In this document: positions 27,946-36,952 of the stretch, one piece after another
Position numbering within the stretch: the first letter of the stretch is position 1
Layout of the letters: each line of letters starts with the position of its first letter
Assembly (NCBI RefSeq): GCF_018069805.1
Contig: NZ_JAGPYN010000013.1
Location: 1 to 64,000, forward strand
DNA length: 64,000 nucleotides
Source of the DNA: Pseudoalteromonas ostreae
Lineage (GTDB): Bacteria > Pseudomonadota > Gammaproteobacteria > Enterobacterales > Alteromonadaceae
Reading direction: 5' to 3'
Notes under the pieces: generated by a model
Databases searched by the model: none
Told to the model about the DNA's origin: nothing
Seen by the model: the letters and a program-made list of their open reading frames with translations, nothing else
Translations under genes and position numbers: made by a program

Positions 27946-28899
27946 ATGAGTAGAGCAGGAATACAGTGGTTCCCTGGGCATATGAATAAAGCCCGTAATG
28001 AAATTAAAGAAATAATGCCACAAATGGATGTGATCATTGAAGTGCTTGATGCGCGCATTCCTTACAGTAGTGAAAACCCGATGGTGGCGACGTTGCGTGA
28101 AGGTAAGCCGGTCATCAAAATTTTGAATAAAGCTGATTTAGCCGATCCTAAAATGACGCAAACGTGGAAGGATTACTTTGAGCAAGAAAATGGCGTTAAA
28201 GCGATTGCGTTTGGTAATGATAAAGCGGCTGAAGTTCATCGTATTAATGAACTGTGTAAAAAATTAGTACCACACAAAGTTGGTGCCGATAAGCAGATTA
28301 AAGCCATGATCATGGGTATTCCTAACGTGGGTAAATCTACGTTAATTAATGTGTTAGCGGGTCGTATTGTTGCGAAAACAGGCAACGAACCGGCGGTTAC
28401 TAAAGCGCAGCAACGTATTAAGCTTGAAGACGGCATCATGCTTTACGACACACCGGGTATGTTATGGCCAAAAGTAGAAAATGAAAACTCAGGCTACCGT
28501 TTAGGTGCTACAGGTGCGATACGTGATACCGCACTTGAATATGAAGAAGTGGCAAGTTACACCGCTGAATATCTATTGCGGGCGTATCCTGAACTTTTAA
28601 AAGCGCGTTATAAAATTGATGAATTACCTGAAAATGATTGGGAGTTTGTTGAAATGGCGGGTAAAAAGCGTGGTTGTATTCGTGGTGGTAACCAAATTGA
28701 TACTTATAAAATGTCTGAAATTCTAATTAATGAATTACGTGATGGTATTATTGGTCGCATTACCATGGAAACACCTGCCATGCGTGAAGAAGAAGAAGTG
28801 ATGGTTGCAGGGCTTCGTGCTGCGGCTGAGGCTAAAAAAGCCGCTAAAGAAGAAGAGAAAAAACAACGTCGAGCACGAGCACGTAAAAACCGCCGTTAA
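27946..28899 (+). CDS. ylqF: Ribosome biogenesis GTPase YlqF/RbgA
   Basis: The 317-residue circularly permuted GTPase has 'GIQWFPGHMNKARNEIKEIM' at the N-terminus, G4 'LNKADLAD' before G1 'MGIPNVGKSTLINVL', and G3 'YDTPGMLWP'. A basic C-terminal tail (EEKKQRRARARKNRR) fits rRNA binding. RbgA acts in late 50S subunit assembly in Bacillus. It marks the right chromosomal flank of the island. The ATG has only a weak RBS (AAAGGT, 13-nt spacing). Confidence 0.92.
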   Translation: MSRAGIQWFPGHMNKARNEIKEIMPQMDVIIEVLDARIPYSSENPMVATLREGKPVIKILNKADLADPKMTQTWKDYFEQENGVKAIAFGNDKAAEVHRINELCKKLVPHKVGADKQIKAMIMGIPNVGKSTLINVLAGRIVAKTGNEPAVTKAQQRIKLEDGIMLYDTPGMLWPKVENENSGYRLGATGAIRDTALEYEEVASYTAEYLLRAYPELLKARYKIDELPENDWEFVEMAGKKRGCIRGGNQIDTYKMSEILINELRDGIIGRITMETPAMREEEEVMVAGLRAAAEAKKAAKEEEKKQRRARARKNRR

Positions 28900-28945
28900 T
28901 TTTTAAAAGCGTAGGTTAAAGCCTAGTTCACTAAATTACTGACAT

Positions 28946-29165
28946 AAAAAAAGCCCGTAAGGGCTTTTTTAGTTTCATATCTACCGTCACCGATATGAGC
29001 AATGTAGCAAGTAAAATAGTAGGGCGGTTACCTGTCACCAACATCAAGGGGCGTTGCGGTTAGTAACAGGTAACCTTAGCTGTTTACGTGCGCCACACGT
29101 GTTTCAGGGTAGAGAAACAAATTCAGTTTATTCCGTACAAGTCGTGATGCTTTATCGCCTTGTTG
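28946..29165 (-). ncRNA. Candidate Fur-regulated RyhB-like sRNA, copy 1
   Basis: The transcript is predicted on the minus strand from ~29165 to the terminator at 28947-28970 (GCCC-TTAC-GGGC flanked by A and T runs), about 220 nt. It contains ACATTGCTCA (complement at 28996-29005), identical to part of the RyhB seed region, in single-stranded-looking sequence upstream of the terminator. A long hairpin with 10-bp arms (GGTTACCTGT / ACAGGTAACC, 29026-29075) lies in the middle. No plausible protein is encoded. V. cholerae RyhB has a similar length. RyhB-class sRNAs repress iron-using proteins when iron is short; that role is inferred here. Confidence 0.7.
28947..28970. terminator. Shared terminator of ylqF and sRNA copy 1
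   Basis: AAAAAAGCCC / GGGCTTTTTT, loop GTAA: a symmetrical hairpin that serves the plus-strand ylqF transcript and the minus-strand sRNA. Confidence 0.85.
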
Positions 29166-29227
29166 ATATTGATTATCAGTTAGATCTGGCAAAGTGTCAA
29201 TATCTATTTGGAAATAATTCTCATTAA
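29164..29227 (-). promoter_or_regulatory. Promoter and Fur boxes of sRNA copy 1
   Basis: Minus strand: TTGACA (29195-29200), 17 bp, GATAAT (29172-29177). TGATAATCAATATCA (29164-29178) covers the -10 and differs from the 7-1-7 Fur consensus TGATAATnATTATCA at one position. A second Fur-like block, TGAGAATTATTTCCA, lies just upstream (within 29208-29227). Confidence 0.75.
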
Positions 29228-29303
29228 GTTTTATTTGTTGTTTTTCTTTATTCTATTTAGGCGGCTATAGAGAAAGCAAATGTCTAACATGAATTTTAGA
29301 CAT

Positions 29304-29522
29304 AAAAAAAGCCCGTAAGGGCTTTTTAGTGTCATATCTACCGTCACCGATATGAGCAATGTAGCAAGTAAAATAGTAGGGCGGTTACCTGTCACCAACA
29401 TCAAGGGGCGTTGCGGTTAGTAACAGGTAACCTTAGCTGTTTACGTGCGCCACACGTGTTTCAGGGTCGAGAAACAAATTCAGTTTATTCTGTACAAGTC
29501 GTGGTGCTCTATCGTCTTGTTG
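29304..29522 (-). ncRNA. Candidate Fur-regulated RyhB-like sRNA, copy 2
   Basis: This near-identical second unit is predicted from ~29522 to the terminator at 29306-29327 (AAAAAGCCC / GGGCTTTTT), about 219 nt. The ACATTGCTCA element is at 29353-29362 and the same central hairpin is conserved. The 3' half is essentially unchanged from copy 1, as expected if it carries the seed and Hfq/terminator region. Paired iron sRNAs are known as PrrF1/PrrF2 in Pseudomonas aeruginosa, but this seed resembles RyhB. Confidence 0.7.
29306..29327 (-). terminator. Terminator of sRNA copy 2
   Basis: AAAAAGCCC / GGGCTTTTT with loop GTAA; on the minus strand the hairpin is followed by a run of Ts. Confidence 0.8.
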
Positions 29523-29585
29523 ATATTGATTATCAGTTAGATTGTTTAATCTGTCAACACTCACTTGCAAATAATTCTCATTTAA
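29521..29585 (-). promoter_or_regulatory. Promoter and Fur boxes of sRNA copy 2
   Basis: Minus strand: TTGACA (29552-29557), 17 bp, GATAAT (29529-29534). The same Fur-type palindrome overlaps the -10 (29521-29535), and the upstream block TGAGAATTATTTGCA lies within 29565-29585. Confidence 0.75.
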
Positions 29586-29692
29586 TTTATTAGGTTTATA
29601 TTCCAAACAAAATAATTATGTATGGTTCAATTTAATTGTTTGTTAAGTATTGAACGGATAATAATTATTGGTAGAAAATGAAAGCTATTAAT

Positions 29693-30976
29693 TTACAATG
29701 GTAAGGTAATCGTGACTTGTGTACCTTGGCCATTTGGATTGGCTAATAATTGTAACTGACCACCTTGATTACGAATGAGTTCGCGGCTTATAACTAAGCC
29801 TATGCCAGCTCCTTGTTCCTTAGTTGAATAAAAAGGCACAAATAGGTTATCAGGATTTGTAATTCCAGTGCCGCTATCGAGCAGCTCAATAACAACTTTA
29901 TCTTTATGTTGTTGCCAGCTAAATGTAGGTGCACTACTACCTCCGGCTTCAAAGGCATTTTTAATTAGATTGATTAGTGCTTGTTCTAACTGGCCTAAAT
30001 CTACATTGATGTGCTGAGGTTCAGTTGCTTGAATAACTAACTGTGGAAATAAGGCATGTAATCTCAGATTGATTTGTTCTGTGGTTACGGCTTGCTTATT
30101 AGCGGCAGGCAGCTGTGAAAAGGCACTGTAACTGGCTACAAAGTCGAGTAAATGCTGGGCGCGTTTTTCAATCACTTGTAGCATGTCGCTGGCTAAATCA
30201 GGTGCATTACTGATCTGTCCTTGCTGCTTCATGATCTGAAGAGACTGACTCATTGAGTAAATCGGTGTGAGGGAGTTTCTGACTTCATGATTAAGTACGC
30301 GTATTAATCGCTGCCATACTTGTTGCTCGTTGCTACGTAGTTGTTGCTCAATCGAAAATAATGTCAGTAATTCGTAGCTTCGCCCTGCACGCCAAAATGT
30401 TTGTGATGAGATATGAAAACGCTGCTCAAAACATGAATCATCATGTTGTTGCCACATGCCTTGGTTATATATGAGGCCGAGATTATTTGCTGTTAAACCT
30501 GCAACGTCAGGAGTGGTTAAACTATTTAAGAATGCTTGATTAGTGAAATAGACTAATCCGTGCGGGTCTAAAATAACAATGGGTAAATCAAGCATGCCAA
30601 CAAACTCAAATACAAACTCTTCGGTTTGTATGTAATGACGTTTATTTTTAGCAATTTTATTACTGAGTTTATTAAAGTCGGCTTTTAAGCTTGTAATGCG
30701 CCCACCTTGGTATTTGGCTAAGTGCCAGCTATTGCTTTCGTTATTCGCAAGGGCATCAAGTTGTAAGCCAAATCGATCGAGTATATCGGTAACTAGCCGA
30801 TAACTTTTTAGCGCCGCAAGTACCGTTAGAGTGATCAACGGCAATAATATACTGATGCTGGCAAACCAATCTAAATCCCAGCTGATCGTAAGCAAAATAG
30901 ATAACGTCAGCAGGATAAAAACCATCAAATAAAGGTAGCGTTTAAGGTGCAGCTCAAGTGACTGGTTGGTTGGCAT
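29693..30976 (-). CDS. NtrY-like sensor histidine kinase of the sigma-54 module
   Basis: The 427-residue kinase has two N-terminal TM helices (about residues 13-30 and 35-55) with almost no periplasmic loop, so it probably senses within the membrane or cytoplasm. A PAS-like region follows ('LPIVILDPHGLVYFTNQAF', ~130-200). The H-box is 'NHEVRNSLTPIYSMS' (~230), the N-box 'ALINLIKNAFEAGG', and the G-boxes 'DSGTGITN' and 'GAGIGLVISREL'. Its gene directly follows the activator gene with no gap (stop at 30977, start at 30976), so the pair is translationally linked. The partner is almost certainly the adjacent NtrC-class regulator. Confidence 0.9.
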   Translation of the reverse strand: MPTNQSLELHLKRYLYLMVFILLTLSILLTISWDLDWFASISILLPLITLTVLAALKSYRLVTDILDRFGLQLDALANNESNSWHLAKYQGGRITSLKADFNKLSNKIAKNKRHYIQTEEFVFEFVGMLDLPIVILDPHGLVYFTNQAFLNSLTTPDVAGLTANNLGLIYNQGMWQQHDDSCFEQRFHISSQTFWRAGRSYELLTLFSIEQQLRSNEQQVWQRLIRVLNHEVRNSLTPIYSMSQSLQIMKQQGQISNAPDLASDMLQVIEKRAQHLLDFVASYSAFSQLPAANKQAVTTEQINLRLHALFPQLVIQATEPQHINVDLGQLEQALINLIKNAFEAGGSSAPTFSWQQHKDKVVIELLDSGTGITNPDNLFVPFYSTKEQGAGIGLVISRELIRNQGGQLQLLANPNGQGTQVTITLPL

Positions 30977-32362
30977 TTAACTGTCTACTTCTTTTAAATC
31001 AAGCTGATGCTTATCGATGCGCCTGTAAATAGCTGATTTACTTAATCCTAAAAATTCCCCAGCAGCAATAACATTGCCATTAAATTCAGCCAGTGCTTTT
31101 TGGATCATTTGTTTTTCTAGCTCCTCCAGCGGTAATAGCGGGAGTGATTGATTGGCTGCTGCGCTATGGCTGGTGCTTACTTCACTACTGGGTTGTGCAA
31201 GAATCAAATCATTGGCGTCAATATTGTCGTTATCGCTCATGATCACTGCGCGTTCAATGCAGTGGCTCAGTTCGCGTACATTGCCCGGCCAACTGTATTG
31301 CGTAAGCGCAGCGGTCGCGGCGGCAGAAAGTGACAAGCCTTCGCGCTGATATTTTTTACTGTGTGTTGCCAACAAGTGATTAGCCAGCTCAACAATATCT
31401 TCCGGGCGTTCGCGCAGGGGCGGAATGTGTAGTTCAATGGTGTTGAGTCGAAACAGCAAATCGCGGCGAAATTCGCCTTCTTCAATGGCTTTGGCAAGCT
31501 CTGCATTGGTTGCAGCAATAATACGAACATCGGCAATTTTGGTTTGACTGGAGCCGAGCACTTCAAATTCTTGGCTTTCGAGTACGCGCAGCATTTTACT
31601 TTGTAACTCCAGCGGCAAAGTGGCTATTTCATCTAAAAATAAGGTACCGCTATTGGCTATTTCAAAGCGGCCTAAGCGGTCTTCTTTGGCATCAGTAAAA
31701 GCGCCTTTTTTATGACCAAATAATTCACTTTCAAATAATGAAGGGGCAATAGCACCAATGTTTACGCTAACGAAGCGTTGCTCACTGCGGTTTGAATGTT
31801 GGTGTATGTAATGTGCTAAGAGGCTCTTGCCAGTGCCATTTTCGCCAGTAATTAAAATGCTGGCATTGGTTTGGGCTGCGCGTTTAGCTCGGGCTAATAA
31901 CTGTTGCATAGTGGCTGACAGGGCAATGTAATTAGCATCGCTGGTGCTATGCAATGCTTTTAAACAAGCATTGTCGTGGTTGGTTTTTTGTTGTTTGAGC
32001 TGCTGTTGTACCACCGCCGTTAAGCGTAGGTTGTTCCATGGCTTTTCAACAAAATCGACCGCACCCAACTGCATGGCTTTTACAGCAACATCAACGCTTG
32101 CCCATGCGGTCATGACTACCACTGGGATATTAGCGCTCAGGGTCTGCAGTTGCTGTAAAAATCGCAGTCCTTCAGCGCCGGATGTGGTGTCGAGTTTAAA
32201 GTTCATATCAAGCAAAATAAGGCTTATAGCTGTGCTGCTGATTATTTCCAGCGCCTGCTCTGGGCCTTGTGCTTCAATGCATTGATAGCCAATTTGATTT
32301 AATGCCACGATGGCCGCCATGCGTACATCGGCTTGGTCGTCGATAACTAAAATTGTGTCCAT
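30977..32362 (-). CDS. NtrC-class sigma-54-dependent response regulator
   Basis: The 461-residue protein has a receiver domain (acidic pocket D8/D9, phospho-acceptor D52 in 'LILLDMNF', Lys in 'VDFVEKPW'). The AAA+ domain has Walker A 'GENGTGKSLLAH' and the sigma-54 contact loop present as GAFTDA rather than the canonical GAFTGA. Its Walker B is 'GTLFLDEIATLPLELQ'. A Fis-type helix-turn-helix ends the protein ('AAGEFLGLSKSAIYRRIDKH'). It would activate RpoN promoters. Two such promoters lie at 36953 and 38622, the first driving the operon that contains this gene, so autoregulation is likely. Confidence 0.93.
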   Translation of the reverse strand: MDTILVIDDQADVRMAAIVALNQIGYQCIEAQGPEQALEIISSTAISLILLDMNFKLDTTSGAEGLRFLQQLQTLSANIPVVVMTAWASVDVAVKAMQLGAVDFVEKPWNNLRLTAVVQQQLKQQKTNHDNACLKALHSTSDANYIALSATMQQLLARAKRAAQTNASILITGENGTGKSLLAHYIHQHSNRSEQRFVSVNIGAIAPSLFESELFGHKKGAFTDAKEDRLGRFEIANSGTLFLDEIATLPLELQSKMLRVLESQEFEVLGSSQTKIADVRIIAATNAELAKAIEEGEFRRDLLFRLNTIELHIPPLRERPEDIVELANHLLATHSKKYQREGLSLSAAATAALTQYSWPGNVRELSHCIERAVIMSDNDNIDANDLILAQPSSEVSTSHSAAANQSLPLLPLEELEKQMIQKALAEFNGNVIAAGEFLGLSKSAIYRRIDKHQLDLKEVDS

Positions 32363-32428
32363 TTTGTTCTTCTTGTTTCAAGCAAAAGCAAATTGCTTTA
32401 CTTTTGCTTGGTTATCACATCATATTGC

Positions 32429-34882
32429 TTAGTCGTTACGAAGCGCAGCCATAGGTTTTGCTTTAATTAACAGTAATAATGGCCTAAAACACGCGAACAT
32501 GGCAATAATTAAGGTAATTGCCCATGCCATTAATTGCAGCCGGACATCCATGATTAGCCATGATATTAGCTGTTCTTGAAGTATAAAATAACCAGCTAAC
32601 ACGGTTATTATTGCAAGGGCAAAGCCAATCAGCACAGGGATCACCGCCTCTTTGCTCATTAATTTAAATAAGCGTATCTTTTTAGCGCCGAGCGCCATGC
32701 GAATACCAAACTCATAACGGCGCAGACCTAGGTTATAGCTCAGCACGCCAAAGATACCTATTGCTGCTAATAATAGAGTAAATAATGCCAAGGTACTACA
32801 CAGTGCAACAGTTAGGTGGCTCATATACAATAAATCATCGTACTCTTGTTGTAAGTCTCTAAATTGCCATAAGGTTAGGTGACTATTGGCTTTTCTTAAT
32901 AAACTTAAAACGTGCTTGCTGGTAAGCGCAACACCTTGCTCTGTTTTAATAACAAACATATAGCTGCGAGGTTGTGCAGGCCACCAAATGTGCCGGCCAA
33001 ATGATTCGTCATAGTATTTAGGGTGGTTAAAATCCTCCGTTATGCCGACGATTTCAAACATTTTATCTTCAAGGCCTCTGTAGCTTTTACCGATAATATT
33101 AGTGTATTCCTGATCGGGTAATAGCCATTTAGCGACACTGACAGAGACCAACAGCTCGTTAGTTTCACCACGTATAGCTTGTTCACTAAAAGTACGACCT
33201 GCGAGTATTTTTGTGCCGACTAAAGCAAAGTAATCAGGCCCGACCCACTGGCTTGGGAAGAAGATGGAGCTTTTACCTTCAACATTGGTCAAGCTAGTGG
33301 CATTTTGCCTTGGTGTCACAGGGCTATGGCCAAGTGCAACATCTTTAATGCCTTCGCTATTTTGTAATACTTTTTGATACTGCTTAACTTGTTCATAGCG
33401 CTCAGCTAATGTTGCATCATTATTAGTTTGAAATAACTGTGCAAAGTACAGGTTTTCAGTGTCGCTACCCAGTGGGCGATTAATGGTATCGAGCGCTTTG
33501 CTAACAATCATAATTGAAAAGCTAACTAATAAAGCGGCCACAAACATTTGTGTGCCAATCAATATACGCACAGTACGCCCAGACACTTGCGACACGCCGC
33601 CTTTGCCACTGTTTTGCATTTGGCTATTTAAGGTTTTGTAGTTAACTAAACGTGCAGTGATCACTGAGAATATGTACGCTAAAGCAATACACATAACTAC
33701 CGCTATCAGCACCAAATTAAGGTCAACAGCCAAGCTGTTCACCAGTGGCAAGCGTCCTTCTGCAAGTACTTTGAATAACCGAATGCCCCAAATAGATAAA
33801 AACAGTGCAATGCTGACCGATATACTCATTAAAATGAGTGATTGCAGTAAAATGCTGCTAAATAAAGTTTTACGTTTTGCGCCCAGTACAGCTTGCAGCG
33901 CTAAGGTTTTATGCTGTGCTAACGCGCGTGAAAAAAACAAGGTGCTGACGTTTAGTACAGCGATGACCAATAGCCCCACCGCGCCTGCAAGCATCATTAA
34001 ACTAAGTTGATCGTTATTGCCAAGCTCAACTTCACGATACGGTGTTACAACGGGCTTTACATCAGTAATGCCGCCATTATTGAGCCACTGGGATTTAATC
34101 GTATCAATTTGGGCTTTTAAGTCGGTTTTTACTTGCTCGTTAGTGACGCCAGGCTTTAATACTGCAATCAGTTTTAAGTTTCTAAACGTGTTGGTCCACG
34201 GGCTTTGCCAGTCATCATTATGGAAAAATCGACGGTCAGAACTGGTTGGATACCAAACTTCAACAGAGCCTGCTTTAATCATATATGGGGGGCTGAAATT
34301 AGCCGCTACAACACCTATTATTATATGCCCATTACCTTCATCTTCGCTGGCTGTTTTTAAGGATTTACCAATTATATCAGGGTCATTATTAAAGTGTTCT
34401 TTCCAGAACTTCTCTGAAATGACTACGCTATTATCAGCTTCCTCTAAAGTTCCACCCTTTTTAAAGCCATGTCCGAGTAGAAAGGGAGTATGTAGGAGCT
34501 CAAAATATTCACCGCCTACATACAGCACATCCTCTTTAGGTTGTCCGTCTAAGTTTGAAAAAACATGTTCAGCGGCATTTATCATAAAGGTGCGCTCAAA
34601 GCTTTGATTGTTTTTAAGCCAGTGCACCATCGACTGATAGCTTTGAAAGCCAACCGCATCGTAATCGTCATAGGTTAGGCTTTGCTCAACCACCACCATG
34701 CGGGTTTCGTCAAATACATCAAGGGGTTTTAAAAAGTAACTATTTACCAAGCTTAGCACTACAAATAACGTCGCGAGAGTGAGCGCCAAGGTGGCTACAA
34801 CGGCGGTAACAAACCCCGGTGCGTTCATCAGTGATGCCCACGCCAAGCGCAGTTGACTACGTGTTTTAGTTAAACGGCTCAT
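32429..34882 (-). CDS. FtsX/MacB-type ABC transporter permease (duplicated, ADOP-like)
   Basis: The 817-residue protein has two FtsX-type four-helix modules. The first TM follows 'LRLAWASLMNAPGFVTAVVA', an opening typical of ADOP-type permeases. A large extracytoplasmic MacB_PCD domain comes next, then TM2-4 (~295-415). A second PCD and TM block follow, ending 'KAKPMAALRND'. Such permeases couple ATP hydrolysis to mechanical movement of periplasmic adaptors and often export peptides or lipids. It starts 1 nt after the ATPase gene and belongs to the same operon as the adaptor and the two-component genes. Confidence 0.88.
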   Translation of the reverse strand: MSRLTKTRSQLRLAWASLMNAPGFVTAVVATLALTLATLFVVLSLVNSYFLKPLDVFDETRMVVVEQSLTYDDYDAVGFQSYQSMVHWLKNNQSFERTFMINAAEHVFSNLDGQPKEDVLYVGGEYFELLHTPFLLGHGFKKGGTLEEADNSVVISEKFWKEHFNNDPDIIGKSLKTASEDEGNGHIIIGVVAANFSPPYMIKAGSVEVWYPTSSDRRFFHNDDWQSPWTNTFRNLKLIAVLKPGVTNEQVKTDLKAQIDTIKSQWLNNGGITDVKPVVTPYREVELGNNDQLSLMMLAGAVGLLVIAVLNVSTLFFSRALAQHKTLALQAVLGAKRKTLFSSILLQSLILMSISVSIALFLSIWGIRLFKVLAEGRLPLVNSLAVDLNLVLIAVVMCIALAYIFSVITARLVNYKTLNSQMQNSGKGGVSQVSGRTVRILIGTQMFVAALLVSFSIMIVSKALDTINRPLGSDTENLYFAQLFQTNNDATLAERYEQVKQYQKVLQNSEGIKDVALGHSPVTPRQNATSLTNVEGKSSIFFPSQWVGPDYFALVGTKILAGRTFSEQAIRGETNELLVSVSVAKWLLPDQEYTNIIGKSYRGLEDKMFEIVGITEDFNHPKYYDESFGRHIWWPAQPRSYMFVIKTEQGVALTSKHVLSLLRKANSHLTLWQFRDLQQEYDDLLYMSHLTVALCSTLALFTLLLAAIGIFGVLSYNLGLRRYEFGIRMALGAKKIRLFKLMSKEAVIPVLIGFALAIITVLAGYFILQEQLISWLIMDVRLQLMAWAITLIIAMFACFRPLLLLIKAKPMAALRND

Positions 34883-34883
34883 G

Positions 34884-35639
34884 TTAAATCACCTCGGCAG
34901 TATCAGCGGATACAGCGCTGGTATTTTCAGTGTGCGTATCTTGGCGTGCTTGCGAATACGAGATAATTTCGCCATCGAGTAGTTTTAGCTGAGTTTTTGC
35001 GCGTCCTGCGTAACGTAAATCATGGGTTACCATACAAATGGTAGTGCCTTTTTGATTCAGTGCGTCGAGCAAGTCCATCACTGCATCACCATTTTTAGAG
35101 TCAAGGTTACCGGTTGGCTCATCAACCAATAAAATACTGGGTTTACCGGCAAGGGCGCGGGCAATAGCAATACGTTGTTGTTGCCCACCAGAGAGCTGAT
35201 TAGGTTTATGTTGGGCGCGGTGCCCCATTTCAACCTCATCAAGAGCATGCTTTACTGCGCTCTGAATATCAGCTTGGCTCATAGCAGGCTCACGATAGGT
35301 CAGCGGCAATGCTACGTTATCAAAAACTGACAGCTCATCTATTAAATTAAATGACTGAAAAATAAAGCCAATATGTAAATTACGTAGCTCTGCCTGTTGG
35401 TCCATGTCGAGGGTTTTGGTATCAACGTTTTTAATAAAATATTGTCCCTCGGTGGGGCTGTCGAGCAAGCCAAGTAAAGATAACAGCGTTGATTTACCAC
35501 AGCCTGATGGGCCACTAATGCAAATATAATCGCCTTGATTTATTTCAAGGTCGATATTTTTGAGGGCGTAGGTTTCAACATTTTGGCTGCGATAAACCTT
35601 GGCGATATTTTTTAATGAGATAAGTGTATTAGTGTTCAT
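34884..35639 (-). CDS. ABC transporter ATP-binding protein (LolD/MacB-type)
   Basis: About 251 residues, with Walker A 'SGPSGCGKSTLLSLL', Q-loop 'IGFIFQSFNLID', signature 'LSGGQQQRIAIARAL', Walker B 'ILLVDEPTGNLDS' and switch His 'MVTHDLRYA'. The start is ATG 35639: it overlaps the adaptor stop codon (ATGA) and has AGGAAAG upstream. A longer reading from 35681 lies inside the adaptor gene and lacks an RBS. It forms the exporter with the FtsX-type permease and HlyD adaptor. Confidence 0.92.
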   Translation of the reverse strand: MNTNTLISLKNIAKVYRSQNVETYALKNIDLEINQGDYICISGPSGCGKSTLLSLLGLLDSPTEGQYFIKNVDTKTLDMDQQAELRNLHIGFIFQSFNLIDELSVFDNVALPLTYREPAMSQADIQSAVKHALDEVEMGHRAQHKPNQLSGGQQQRIAIARALAGKPSILLVDEPTGNLDSKNGDAVMDLLDALNQKGTTICMVTHDLRYAGRAKTQLKLLDGEIISYSQARQDTHTENTSAVSADTAEVI

Positions 35640-36913
35640 AAACTTTCCTGTTCTATTTTTATAGTTGCCAAATGCTGCCATTTAGAGAGATCTGAAATGA
35701 TCAGCTGTTCACCCACGTTAGCGCCGCTTAGCAGTTGAATTTTGTTATCACTGAGTGTACCAAATTCAATATGCGTGGGGTGTGCTAAATGGGTAGTCGG
35801 GTTAAGTTTAAAAAGCGTAGCGTCAGTATCGGCTTGCACTTTGGTGGGTAAGTTAACGGTGAGTGCATTGGGTATGACGTGGCTTATTACATACCCTTCA
35901 ATACTTAAATCTGGGCGTGCGTTAGCTGGCAACGAACCTGTTAAATCAAGTTCAATCATCACGCGGCCATCACTGACGATAGGGTCAATACGGGTGACAG
36001 TTGCGATTACTTCGCCACTATTACCCGTGCTAAACGTGTTTACTCTTGCTGGCATATTTAAAGCTATTTTTTCTGCATCGCTTTGTTGCACACTAAGCTC
36101 AGCCTTGAGAGCGGTATCTGAGCCTACTATGGCGAGCCGTGTACCTGGTGTAAGATTTTGACCAAGCTCAACATTAAGCTCTTGCAGCATGCCGTCAATG
36201 CCAGCGGTGACCTGTAAGTCATCAAAGGCTTGCTGTTGTACTTGATAGTTCAATTCAAATTGGCTTAATAGCTCTTGTTGAATTTTACTGCGCTGATGGT
36301 GCATATCGGCTAATTGGATTAAGCGTTGCTTTTCAATATCAACACGTTGCTCTAGCTGCTTCACGGTTAATAAACTGCGCTTGTAATCAAGGCTTGAAAC
36401 AATGCCTTGCTCGATTAATTTACTTTCGGCCTGTGCACGCAGCTGGGCACTTTCAAGCTCGCTTTTTAAAATAGTCAGGCTTGCTTGGCGCTCTAATAGC
36501 TGACTTTTTTGATTGATTATTTGTTCGTTAGCGCTGACTTTTTGTCTTGCCAATTCGAGCCGTGCGACTGATAAACGCTGCGCTTGTAGTGGATTTACCA
36601 GGGTTAAAATAACGGTGTCTTTATTGACGCGGGTGCCGGGGTATACATGAATAGCTTCGACCATGGCGCTATCGGTATTGGTTAAATAACGCTGATACTT
36701 TGATTTTAAACGGCCAAAGCCACGTATTTTTATTACAAAATCAGCTTGAGTTACGGTGGCTATTTGCAGTTGATTAGCCGCCAATGTGGTAGGTGCTAGC
36801 CATGAGTAAATCAGCCAAATAATAAGCGCTATGCTAATAAGTAAGGTACCAAATATGAGTTTTTTACGCTGACTCGGTTTGGTGCTGCGTTTTAAGGTGC
36901 TATCTATATCCAT
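35636..36913 (-). CDS. HlyD/MacA-type periplasmic adaptor of an ABC exporter
   Basis: The 425-residue protein has one N-terminal TM anchor ('LIFGTLLISIALIIWLIYSW', about 18-38). The lipoyl motif follows ('AIHVYPGTRVNKDTVILTL'). The coiled-coil hairpin ('ELARQKVSANEQIINQKSQL' to 'IQQELLSQFELNYQVQQQAF') leads to the second lipoyl half 'DGMLQELNVELGQNLTPGTR' and beta-barrel domains. It would bridge the ABC exporter to an outer-membrane channel encoded elsewhere. It is the first gene of a five-gene operon (adaptor, ATPase, permease, activator, kinase) headed by a sigma-54 promoter. Confidence 0.88.
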   Translation of the reverse strand: MDIDSTLKRSTKPSQRKKLIFGTLLISIALIIWLIYSWLAPTTLAANQLQIATVTQADFVIKIRGFGRLKSKYQRYLTNTDSAMVEAIHVYPGTRVNKDTVILTLVNPLQAQRLSVARLELARQKVSANEQIINQKSQLLERQASLTILKSELESAQLRAQAESKLIEQGIVSSLDYKRSLLTVKQLEQRVDIEKQRLIQLADMHHQRSKIQQELLSQFELNYQVQQQAFDDLQVTAGIDGMLQELNVELGQNLTPGTRLAIVGSDTALKAELSVQQSDAEKIALNMPARVNTFSTGNSGEVIATVTRIDPIVSDGRVMIELDLTGSLPANARPDLSIEGYVISHVIPNALTVNLPTKVQADTDATLFKLNPTTHLAHPTHIEFGTLSDNKIQLLSGANVGEQLIISDLSKWQHLATIKIEQESL

Positions 36914-36952
36914 AGGTTATATTTCTTTATGTTTATAACTAATAAACACGGT

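Larger units (their letters stand above)
28941..29587. repeat. Tandem duplication of a ~290-bp unit, period ~357 bp
   Basis: 28941-29229 and 29299-29587 are near-identical. I count about six substitutions over the ~215 bp of the transcribed part, mostly toward its 5' end on the minus strand. The 70 bp between the copies differ. Each copy holds a complete sRNA-like unit. Confidence 0.92.

Noticed and set aside
29411..29593. A 60-codon plus-strand reading frame across the second sRNA unit
   Set aside because: No RBS, no recognisable family, and it runs antisense through the repeated sRNA region. The equivalent frame in copy 1 is not preserved, so it is not a gene.
35640..35681. Longer N-terminus for the ABC ATPase starting at 35681
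   Set aside because: It lies inside the adaptor gene without an RBS, whereas ATG 35639 has AGGAAAG and the usual ATGA overlap.
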